Assembly: GCA_027257055.1 (NCBI GenBank)
Contig: JAPVLO010000153.1
Coordinates: 620,001-684,000 of the forward strand
Length of the DNA: 64,000 nt
From: Cephalopachus bancanus
Taxonomy: Eukaryota; Chordata; Mammalia; Primates; Tarsiidae
Reading direction: 5' to 3'
The position numbers were made by a program, and so were the translations under genes. The notes beneath the pieces are model-generated. The model was not told where the DNA came from and did no database searches. It saw nothing but the letters and a program-made list of their open reading frames with translations. The stretch's first letter is position 1. Each line of letters opens with the position of its first letter. Positions 35,399 to 45,326 of the stretch are shown here, one piece after another.

Positions 35399-36477
35399 AA
35401 AAAGAAACAAAGCAGGAGGTATCACACTTCCAGACTTCAATTTTAATTGTAAGGCGACAGTAATCAAAACAGCCTGGTATTGGTACAAGAACAGGCATAT
35501 AGATCAATGGAACAGGATAAAGATTCCAGAAGCAAAGCCTTAATTTCTCAACCAACTCATCTTTCACAAAGCCTCCAACAACAACAACCACTGATGAGAG
35601 GAGAACCTATTCAGTAAATGATGCTGAGAAGACTGGCTGATCATGTGCAGAAGATTGAAACAGGACCCCCACCTATCACCATACACAGAAATTAATTCTA
35701 AATGAATCAAAGACCTACATGTAAAACCTCAAACTATAAGAATCTTAGAAAATGCGGCAGACACTCTTAAGGAAATTGGACCTGGCAACCAATTTCTGAT
35801 CAAAACCCCTGCTGCCCATAACATAAGAGATAAGATAGACAAGTGGGACCTCATCAAACTGACAAGCTTCTGCAAAGAAAAAGAAACTATCAAGGGAGTA
35901 GGGAGACAGCCCACAGAATGGGAAAAAAATATTTTTCAACTATATATCTGACAAAGGCCTAACATCTAGGATCTATAGGGAACTCAAGTGTGCTGAAAGG
36001 AAAAAAACAAACAGCCCCACTAAAAAGTGGTTAAAATACATGAATAGATACTTCTCAAAAGAAGATATATGGGCAGCCAACAGACACATGAAAAAGTGCT
36101 CAACCTCACTCATCATCAGAGAAATGCAAACAAAACCACATGGAGATACCACCTAACCCCAGTATGTATAACCATCACTAATAAAACAAACAAAAACCGA
36201 TGTGGGAAAAAAGTAACGCTTCTACACTGCTGGTGGGAATGCAAACTAGTTCAACCCCTTTGGAAGACAGTGTGGCTATTTCTGAAAGAACTAGAAACTG
36301 ACCTTCCATATGACCCAGCAATTCACCTATTGGGAGTATACCCAAAGGAACTCAAGTCATTTTACCAAAAAGATACCTGCACACGCATATTTGTTGCAGT
36401 TCTAGTCACAATAGCAAAAACATGGAACCAACCATGCTGCTCATTGAAACTAAACTGGATTTTAAAAATGTGGTATA

Positions 36478-36547
36478 GGGCAACCCATTTGAGTTCCCTC
36501 CGCTGTGGGAACTTTTCTATCCTCTCAATAAATCCTGATTTTTAAAT
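36478..36547 (+). mobile_element. 70-bp retro-inserted ERV LTR end (R-like) fragment
   Basis: GGGCAACCCATTTGAGTTCC, then GCTGTGGGAAC and CTCTCAATAAATCC resemble the R region with poly(A) signal of class I ERV LTRs. It is flanked by AAATGTGGTATA at 36466-36477 and 36548-36559, a 12-bp TSD of the L1 type, and splits L1 ORF2 text. Confidence 0.7.
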
Positions 36548-36889
36548 AAATGTGGTATATATGCACAATGGACTATTATGCTGCCATAAAGAAAGACAAA
36601 CATGTGGATTTCAAAGCAACTTGGATAGATTTAGAGTCTATCATACTCAGTGATCCATCACAGAAACAAAGAACAGAATACCATGTGTTCTCACTCATAT
36701 GCAGACCTTGAACAATTATCATAATACTATAAGAAAGGGACTGGCAGTAGTGGGAAACTGCCAGGGGAGGGCGGGCAGGATTGGCAGTTGAGGGAAACTG
36801 CCAGGGAAGGGAGGGGCTCACCTCATCAACAAGGGTACCTGCATAATGAACATTTGTATACCTAACACTTAATTGTACCCCCATCTTTA

Positions 36890-37216
36890 TTTTATTTATT
36901 AATTTATTTATTTATTTTTGAGTTGGAGTCTCATTCGATCGCCCAGACTGGAGTGCAGTGGCTGCTCCCAGCCACCGCAGCCTCGCCTGCTGAGCTCCAG
37001 CGATCCTTCTGCCTCAGCCTTCCGAGTAGCCGGAATTACAGGCATGCGCTACCAAAAAAAAAAAAAAAAAATCAGCCCGGCTGATTTTTTTTTTTTGATT
37101 TATTGTAGAGATGAGGTCTCGCTGCCCAGGCGGGTCTCGAACCCGCGGGCTCAGGCAATCCACTCACCTCAGTCTCCCAAAGGCGCGGGATTACAGGCTG
37201 AGCCACTGAGCCCGGC
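36890..37216 (-). mobile_element. Young Alu-type SINE with palindromic expansion
   Basis: Same lineage-specific SINE as the others (GGAGTCTCATTCGATCGCCC). TSD TTGTACCCCCATCTTTA at 36873-36889 and 37217-37233, inside the L1 3' end. The middle linker is enlarged at 37054-37096 into an A18...T12 hairpin absent from the other three copies. The pol III B box GGTTCGAGACC is intact (antisense, about 37134-37144). Confidence 0.92.
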
Positions 37217-37259
37217 TTGTACCCCCATCTTTAAAATAAAGAAATAAAAAGTGGTGGAA

Positions 37260-37440
37260 TACAGTCGAAGATACAAACAGATGCTGAAATGAGAAAATAT
37301 GAGTACAATTGAAGCATCAACATAAATGTAGAATTAATATTTAGAAGGTGCAGTGCAATATATAATCTTCAAACCAACAACAACCACAAAAATGACAGTC
37401 ACTCCAAAAAAAAAAAGACATGTATAAAACAAGAATTTAT
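37260..37440. other. Unassigned AT-rich sequence
   Basis: Nothing recognised between the L1 composite and the ancient L1 that follows. Confidence 0.4.
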
Positions 37441-37804
37441 CAGACTAACAGGCGTGTTAGGAAAGGCTCAATTTTATTGGTAGTCTAGGAAATGCAAATA
37501 AAATCAATAGGCATGCAACTCCATTAAAGCAGTATGATTTTGAAAGGTCTTTACTGGCAAGTGTTGGTAGGGACATTTATTGCTCTTATGCCTGGCTGGT
37601 GGGATGTAGGTTGAAGTGACCATTTCAAAAAGTATATAGGCAGAACCTAGTCACATTAAGTGTACAATTTTCTTGTGTTCCAGAATCTATGCTCTGAACA
37701 TATATTCCAAAGAAAACCTGATACAGGCCCATAAGGATGTAATTATAGCATTATTTTTGAAGGCGAGGATTTGTACTTCCAAATGATCTTATAGGCAAGA
37801 CCAA

Positions 37805-37805
<1 letters not shown>

Positions 37806-37850
<45 letters not shown>
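37806..37850. repeat. (AC)n microsatellite at an L1 tail
   Basis: Lies exactly where the L1 poly(A) tail should be. Confidence 0.9.
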
Positions 37851-37856
<6 letters not shown>

Positions 37857-38149
37857 TTGGGGTACAATTCAGGGTTAGTGTGAGGTACAAATCAGCATTT
37901 GGTATACAAATGTTATTATGCTGGTACCTTTGTTGATGAGGTGTTCCCCTCCTCTGCTGGCAGATTGTCACCACTTCCAATCCCACATACCCCTCAACAA
38001 TTTTCCACCACTGCCAATCTTTTTCTTATAGTATTACAGTAATTGTTCAAGGTGCGCTTATGAGTGAGAAATGGTGATACTCAGTTCTTTGTTTCTGTGA
38101 TAGATTGCTCAGTATTATAAACTCTAAGTCCTTCCAGGTTGCCATGAGA
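37808..38149 (-). mobile_element. 5'-truncated young L1 3' end
   Basis: Contains GGGGTACAATTCAGGGTTAG and the end of ORF2 antisense. TSD CAAGACCAAATA at 37796-37807 and 38150-38161. The tail side carries an (AC)n run (37806-37850) instead of poly(T). Confidence 0.88.
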
Positions 38150-39507
38150 CAAGACCAAATATTAAAAGAACAGATATTCCATTTATATAAAATGGCTCCA
38201 GAGACTAGAAAAGAAAAAACAAACAAAACCTCTTTTTATGGAACTAGAAGATCAGGAATAGATCGGTGGTTCTTACATCTCAAACTTTGTCTCATCTTAA
38301 AAGCATTTAGGAAGGTTTTGCATATTTTTTCAACTTGTTACTTTTTAAAAACTTTTCAATTACTTTGTTTACATTTTTAAAAAACTTTACTTTTAAGAGC
38401 AGTTTTAGGTTCACAACAAAATTGACAGTTACATAGATTTCTCATATACCCCTTGTCCCACACATGCATAGACTCCCCAATTATCAACATCCCCTGTAGA
38501 GTGGTACACTTATTATAATCTGGACTGACATATATATCGCCCTAAATTCATAGTTTACCTTAGGGCTCACACTTAGTGTTATACATTTTATGAGTCAGAC
38601 GAATATATTATGATAAGCATACATCATTATAGTATCATACAGAGGTGTTTCACTATCTTAAGAATCAATCCTATGTGCTCTGTGTATTCATCCCATCCAT
38701 ATCCCAAACCCTATCAACAGTGATCTTTTTACTGTCTTCATAATTTTATTTTTTCCAAAGCATCATAGAATCATACAGTATGTAACCTTCTCAGGTTGGA
38801 TTGTTTCATTTAGTTATATGCAGTTAGAATTTTTCTATGTATTTTCATGGCTTACTATTTCAGTGCTGAATAATATTCCATTGTGCAAATTCATCACAGT
38901 TTATTTATCCATTCAGCTAGTGAAGGACATCGTGGTTGCTTCCCAGTTTTGACAATTGCAAATAAAACTGCTTATAAGCATTCATGTACAGGTTCTTACA
39001 TAAGCATACATTTTAAAACTTCTTTCAGTAATATCAAGGAACAATTACTGGATCATACAGTAAGAATATGTTTAGTTTTGTAGGAAACTGCCAAACTGTC
39101 TTTCAAAGTGGCTATACCATTTTGCATTCCAGCAACAACTGAGAGCTCCTTTTGTTCTACACCCTTGTCAGCATTTGATGTTATCAGTGTTCTGAATTTT
39201 TGCTACTCTAATAGCCATGTAGTGGTATCTCATTGTTGCTTTAATTTGCATTTCCCTGATAACATATGGTATGGAGAATCTTTTAATAGGTTTATTTGCC
39301 ATCTATATATCTTTTTGGCAAGTTGCTGTTTTGCTTTTTGGACAGTTTTTCAATTGGATTACTTTTGTGTTATTGAGATTTAAGAGTTCTTTGCCTATTT
39401 AGGTAACAGTTGTTTATCAGACATGTTTATTGCAAATACATTTCCTCAGTCTTTGGCTGTCTTATTCTCTTAACAATGTCTTTAACAGAGAAGAAGGTAT
39501 TAATTTC

Positions 39508-39874
39508 TTTTTGTAATATTTATTTATTTATTTGCTTGCTTTATTTTATTATAAAGATGTGGGGTACAAATCAGGATTAGTTGCGTGAGTGGTTTACAAG
39601 CAGGTGAAGTAAGGGCCTCGATCAGGACCTCACTTCACCTAGTTTAGGATCTGATATCCTTAGTGAGGTTATGTGCCTACCCCTCCGTCCCTCCCCTAGC
39701 AGTGTCTCGCTACTGCCGATCCCTTTCTTCTAGTATTGTGATAAATGTTCAGGACCCACTTATAAGTGAGAACACATGGTATTCAGTTCTTTGTCTCTGC
39801 AATAAATCACTGAGTATGATGGATTCTAAATGCATCCACATTGCTGCAAAGTCTGTAATTTTGCCCTTCATTAT
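39508..39874 (-). mobile_element. 5'-truncated L1 3' end with a variant, hairpin-bearing 3'UTR
   Basis: AAGATGTGGGGTACAAATCAGG marks the L1 3' end, and TGATAAATGTTCAGGACCCAC and TAAGTGAGAACACATGG the end of ORF2. The 3'UTR between holds a 39-bp inverted repeat (39602-39640) not seen in other copies here. Likely TSD TTAATTTC on both sides. Confidence 0.75.
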
Positions 39875-40199
39875 GGTTTTAATTTCAATAGTCTAGCTTA
39901 TCAATTACTTTTTTCATGGAGCATGCTTTTGATATTGTACTAAAAGTCTTCACCATATCCAATGTTATCTTTTTTAAAAAACTTCTAGGCGTTTTATACC
40001 TTTGCATTTCACATTATGTCTATGATTCATTGCGAGTTCATTTTTCTGAAAGGTATAAGATCTGTGTCTAAATTCTTTCTTTTGTTGTTGTTGTTGCATG
40101 CGGACATCCATTTATTCCAGCACGATTTGTTGAAAAGACTATGTTTGCTCCATTGTATTATCTTTGTTCATTTGTTAAAAGATAAGTTGACTAGATTTA

Positions 40200-41356
40200 T
40201 GAAGCGGTCCAGCCCCACAAGGGTCGTGAGATTTCCTAAAGGAGAGACGGATAGGCGAAGGACAAAAACATTATACCCAGACACCTGCTTCCTGAACAGA
40301 TGACAATTTAATGTTAGTTAACACAGAGCTTTTATACCATTCGTAAAGGGGCAATACAAAGAAAATTCCTTCACGTACATATCCTCTACAAGTTACCACC
40401 ATCTAGTGGTCTTAGCAACAAACAAGCCAAGAACCCTAAAACATTCAGACAATGAGTCTTATTCATAAGTCCAAAGATGATAGTTTTAGTCCAAAGTCCC
40501 GAATTACAGTCCTTGAACTGTCTCCAGAAAGTTTCCAAGTGTAAAGTTCTTCATGTAGCAGTAGTTTTCCTTCTGGGGTTTTATCACCTTCAGAGCTTGT
40601 AATCGCCTTTCTTGTCCAGGTGTCTCCGTTACTTTTCTGTTATCCTGCAGTGCTTATTTCTAAAGAGAACTCAAAAGAAGCTTTTAGTAATGTTTCCCAG
40701 GCCCCCAAGGTTGCTTTCTGTCTTTAGCTAAGTTATCATAAAAATATCTGATTAGTATATTATGAGTTCAGTGAAAGCCCACTTTATAAATGTTAACTTA
40801 GAGTTTTAACTATTGAATTAAGTAAAAACCTTAAAGATAATCTTTATCCTAAGTCAGTGAAAACAGTGTTATAAATCACCTACATAACTCCTATATAAGT
40901 GTTAGAATTTATAATGAATTCATAATGAACTTACTATAAACTTGTGCTTCTGAAAAACCTAATGTCTAAACACTAAACTACATAATTCTAAATCAAATAA
41001 GGAGTGAATATACTTATATCACTTATTACTTAAGCAATATCCAGTAATTTATAACCAAGTGAAAGAAAGCATTCTTGATGTGCTTCAGAGTTTAATCCTT
41101 GCATATGTTAGAAAAGGCCATGCGGCATAGTGGAAAAATGGAAAAATGAACCATGACATTCTCAGGTTAGCTGTGAGTACTTCGCATAAACATGCCATTT
41201 TCTTCTTCCACGACTGCACAGAATTTCTTCAGTTGTACCAACAGCAAGGATGGAAGATAGAAGGGCCTCAGCTTCCCGGACTCGCTTTGTGGCCGGGGGT
41301 CCTCAGCGCACCTGGACCTTGTCAATCAGGCGGGCCTCCAAGGCTGGCTCCCAACA
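40200..41356 (-). mobile_element. Class II (beta-like) solo LTR, about 1.16 kb
   Basis: On the minus strand it begins TGTTGGGAGCCAGCC and ends GGGGCTGGACCGCTTCA. Exact 6-bp TSD GATTTA at 40194-40199 and 41357-41362. When it is removed, the L1 text joins cleanly (gactagattta/tatgtgttt). No internal viral sequence. The long AT-rich U3 has no open frame of note on its own strand. Confidence 0.9.
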
Positions 41357-42710
41357 GATTTATATGTGTTTGTTTCTGGGATTTCTGTTTTGTTCCATTG
41401 ATCTACATAGCTAAGCTTCTACCAATACCATCCTGTAGCTTTATGATAAACTGTCAGTTCATATTATGATAGTCTTTCCAACTTTTCTTCAATATTATTT
41501 TTAATTTATTTTTATTCATACAAATATTTGTACATATTTATAGAATGCGTATGATATTTTGTTGCATAGACTATGCAATGATAATGATTAAGTCAAGATA
41601 TTTGCAGTTTCCATCATCTCAAGTATTTATCATTTCTATATGTTGGAAATATTTCACATTCTCTGTTCTAGCTACTTTGAGATATGCAATACATTCTTGC
41701 TAAATATAGTCACCCCACTCTGCTATCAAACATTAGAACATATTACTTCTATCTCACTGTATATATATGCATTAACCAATCTCTCTTTATTCCATCTTCC
41801 ACCCTTTGTTCTTCTGGTATCTATCATTCTATTGTCTGCCTCCATGTGATCAACTTTTTAAGCTTCCACATAAAAGTGATAACAGGTAATACTTGTCTTT
41901 CTGTGTCTGGCTTATTTCACTTAACACAGTAACCCACAGTTCCACCCATTTGTTTCTTTTTGTGGCTGAATACTACTCCACTGTCTATATCCCACATTTT
42001 CTTTATCTGTTTGTCCAATGATGAGCACTTAGGTTGATTTCATACCTTTGCTATTGTGAATAGTGCTGCACAAGTGTGGGAATGCAGGTATCCTTTTGAT
42101 ATTCTTTCTTTTCCTTTGTTTTCCTTTGGATAAATATACCTAGTAGTGGGATTGCTGGATCATGTGGTAGTTCTATTTTTAGTTTTTGACAAAACTTCAT
42201 ACTGTTTTCTATAGTGGCTGCACTAATTTACATTTCCACAAACAATGTATTAAAGTTCCACTTTCTCTGCATCTTCAACAGTATCTGCTATTTTTTGTCT
42301 TCTTATTAATAGCCATTCCAACTGGGATAAGATGATATTTCATTGTGTTTTTTATTTGAATTTCCCTGGTGATTTGTGATGTTGAACATATTTTCTTATA
42401 ACCTGTTACCCATTTATTTATCTTTTATTTAAGAAATGTCTATTCATGTCATTTGCCTATTTGTTAATGGAATTCTTACTATTAGTTTTTGCTGTTGAGT
42501 TGTTTGAGTTTCTTGTATAGTCTTGTTATTAATCCCTTGATGGATGAATTGTCTGCAGTATTTTCTCCCAGTCAACAAATTGTCTCTTCATTGTTTTCAG
42601 TGCTGTTCAGAAGATTTTTAGTTTTGGTTCCATTTTTCTATTTTTGTTTTTGCTCCCTGTTTCTTTGAGGTCTTTGTCATAAAATTTTTACCTAAGCCAA
42701 TGTCCTGAAG

Positions 42711-44321
42711 TGTCGGGGACCAGCCCTGATGGAGGGTGGGTAAGGACCGCAACGGGGAATCCAGATGGCGAGAAGAGACCACTCAGAGGCAGTTTCTTCT
42801 GGGAACAGTCTGATCAGGACTGAAGCCAAATTTTATTCGGACTCCTTCCAACTTATATACCATTTTTCATACCCTCCAGCAGTGTGATAATCACTTGCTG
42901 GGGGCGTACAAACTTCATGATGTACATTGCGATTTACAAACTATGCATCACAAGATCATCACAATACTTGCAAGCTTCAAGCAGGCGTGCCTTACAAATC
43001 TCACATCAAGGTCACAGGTGTACAAATACAGTTCGTTTAAAAGTGTCTTCCATAGTGTTCAAAAAATCATTTATATTATACTCTTTGTTCAAAACCCTGA
43101 TTAATACAAAAACTTTCTTAGTTAACTTTAGGGTCAATCCAAGTTCACTGACTCCTAATATTTTTTAACGATTGAATTTATCAACTTAACACTATACTAT
43201 AATTTATAAGTTTACTTAAATGACTTAACGATTCAACATAGTGGCCTGTAATTCTACAACAATTAATTCAAAACTTATTCCTTACCATGACTTATATGAG
43301 TTTCGGGATCTAGTGTTTGGACTTTAATACTATGCTATATCTCATTAAGCTAATACCTTATCATTAAATCTTATAATTATCATTGACGTATGATTTTAGA
43401 ATCATAACACTATAATTCTCATTCTATTCTAATAAAACTATGACTTTAACCCAAAACTTAAATCTTTTTCCTAGTATATTAATACATGGCTACGTGTAAA
43501 ATTTCCTATTGTCATATTAGAAGGAAAAACTACAGCATTGGGAAAGTTTCGGTATACTAATCAAAGGATCTTAAAATTGGCCTACAGGAACAGGAACTAA
43601 AGTCATAATCTGAAAAAGGGAAACTTAAAAAGCTTAAACAAAACCTAAAAGTTTTCTATGAATGCTTATTACTGTTTAAATCTTTTCAATGGAAATTATA
43701 TTGTTGTAAATGAATGTTTTATCCGAACAAGTCTATTCTAAAAATCAAATAGTGTCTGTCACACTCTTGGATAATGGACTGCATGGTTACTATGGAAATG
43801 GCCACGGGCTGAAGCAAGCAGTTTCGGCATGTAACGAAACTAGAAAAACGTCCTGAAGAAAAACGCCCTGCCCGGCTAAAAGGTGGGGCAATAAAACTAT
43901 TATAATTTAGTTTCTAATCTTAATCCTAGGAGGAACTACCTTTGGGAACAAGAGCTGAAGAAAAACGCCCTGCCCAGCTAAAAGGCGGGGCAATAAAACT
44001 ATTATGATAATTTAGTTTCTAATCCTAATCCTAGGAGGAACTGCCTTTGGGAACAAGAGCTGACTCACCAGCCTACCAGGAATAGAAGTTAAAGAATATC
44101 TAGAAAGAAGTAAGATTTAGAAAGGACAAGGTCATTCTGCTGTATAACCTTTCATCAGGCGTATAGAGACTTTACTTATAAGTTTTACTGCCATGTATGC
44201 ACACTGGTCACTAATCACACGCCAATATTATAGGTATAACTGATATCCTATGTCAGAGGCGATCTTCCAGATGGGCCTTTATAGGCCTCAGCCATGTAGC
44301 TATAGATGTTGGCTCCCAACA
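42711..44321 (-). mobile_element. Class II (beta-like) solo LTR, about 1.6 kb
   Basis: On the minus strand it begins TGTTGGGAGCCAAC and ends GGGCTGGTCCCCGACA, with GAATAAAATTTGG (antisense near 42830) as a poly(A) signal. Exact 6-bp TSD CTGAAG at 42705-42710 and 44322-44327. It carries a tandem duplication of about 102-106 bp at 43853-44062. 1.6 kb is unusually long for a solo LTR. No open frame of note on its own strand. Confidence 0.9.
43853..44062. repeat. Tandem duplication inside the LTR
   Basis: Two units start CTGAAGAAAAACGCCCTGCC at 43853 and 43955. The second has an extra GATA. Few differences separate the units, so the duplication is fairly recent. Confidence 0.9.
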
Positions 44322-44500
44322 CTGAAGTGTTTATCCCATTTTCTTTTAGTAGCTGTATAGCTGAAGGTATTGCATTTAAATCTTAAATCCATCTTGAGTT
44401 GATTTTTGTATGTGTTGAGAGATAGGGGTACAGTTTCTTTCTTCTGCTTATGAATATCAAATTTTCTTGGCACTGTTTATTGATGATGTTACCTTTTCTT

Positions 44501-44792
44501 TTTTTTTTTTTTTTTTTTTGAGTTGGAGTCTCACTCTGTCGCCCAGACTGGAGTGCAGTGGCCGCTCCCGGCCACCGCAGCCTCGACCTGCTGGGCTCCG
44601 GCGATCCTTCCGCCTCAGCCTTCCAAGTAGCTGGAATTACAGGCATGCGCTACCACGCCCGGCTGATTTTTTGATTTATTGTAGAGATGAGGTCTCGCTG
44701 CCCAGGCGGGTCTTGAACCCGCGGGCTCAGGCAATCCACTCACCTCAGCCTCCCAAAGGCGCGGGATTACAGGCTGAGCCACCGAGCCCGGC
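44501..44792 (-). mobile_element. Young lineage-specific dimeric Alu-type SINE
   Basis: Best-preserved copy: GGAGTCTCACTCTGTCGCCC, GGCCGCTCCCGGCC (44560-44573), linker, GAGCCACCGAGCCCGGC. TSD TACCTTTTCTT at 44490-44500 and 44793-44803. Many CpGs remain. Confidence 0.95.
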
Positions 44793-45326
44793 TACCTTTT
44801 CTTCAATGTATGTTCTTGGTGGCTTTGTCAAAAATCAGTTGGCTATAAATATGTGGATTTATATTTGGGCTTTCTATTCTCTTCCATTGGTGTATGTGTC
44901 TATTTTTACACCTATACCACACTGTTTTGTTCATGATAGTCTTGTAATAGATTTTGAAGTAAGTTAACATGATGCCTCCAGCTTTGGTCTTTTTGCATAG
45001 GATTGATTTAGCTATTCAGCCTCTCTTTTCATTATATATGAGCTTTATAATTAATTTTTTCTATTGCTGTGGAAAATGACATTAGTACTTTGTAAGCGAT
45101 TGCATTGGAACATAGATTGCTTTGGTTAGTATAGTCATTTTAACAAAACAAATTTTTATGATACGTGAGCATGGGATGTCTGCCCGTTTGTTTGTTTCCT
45201 CTCAAATTTCTTTGAGTGTTTTGTAGTGTCCTTGTAGCAGTCTTTCACCTCACTGGTTAAATTAATTTCTAACTATTTTATTTTCTTTTTGGTGTCTATT
45301 GTAAATAGGTTTTCCCTCTTGATTTT

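Larger units (their letters stand above)
35399..37245 (+). mobile_element. L1 3' half, second unit of the tandem composite
   Basis: Begins directly after the first unit's tail with GAAACAAAGCAGGAGGTATC, repeating L1 text already seen at 33950, and runs to a new 3' end at 37233. It contains the ORF2 C-terminal Cys/His stretch (36069-36475: [17 protein letters not shown], then [17 protein letters not shown]). It was later interrupted at 36478-36547 and 36890-37216. The right flank AAAAAGTGGTGGAA matches the left flank of the first unit. Confidence 0.85.
37441..38285 (+). mobile_element. Ancient L1 3' portion, split by an L1 3' end
   Basis: Decayed plus-strand ORF2-end text (GGAAATGCAAATAAAATCAA, GGCTGGTGGGATGTAGGTTG, ATATTCCAAAGAAAACC) runs to 37807. 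It resumes at 38162 with ATTCCATTTATATAAAATG. Confidence 0.55.
38340..41498 (-). mobile_element. Old L1 'X', left part (interrupted)
   Basis: Antisense 3'UTR (TTTAAGAGCAGTTTTAGGTT, GATTTCTCATATACCCC), then ORF2 end text up to TTTTCTTCAATATTAT at 41498. It is interrupted by an L1 3' end (about 39508-39874) and a solo LTR (40200-41356). It resumes at 52009 after the insertion of L1 'Y'. Confidence 0.8.

Noticed and set aside
36069..36545. 158-codon plus-strand frame
   Set aside because: It is the L1 ORF2 C-terminus running into the 70-bp LTR-end insertion, which supplies the last codons. It has no start context or regulatory support.
37805..37850. Regular AC array as a possible CRISPR-like or functional repeat
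   Set aside because: Plain dinucleotide microsatellite without spacers, in mammalian DNA.
40200..41356. Provirus with internal genes
   Set aside because: Only one LTR with intact flanking TSDs is present and no gag, pro, pol or env text follows, so it is a solo LTR.
44467..44967. 166-codon plus-strand frame resembling many predicted primate proteins
   Set aside because: It is translated antisense Alu-type SINE plus old L1 sequence; the Leu-Ser-Pro-Arg-Leu-Glu-Cys-Ser-type text is a known SINE artefact.
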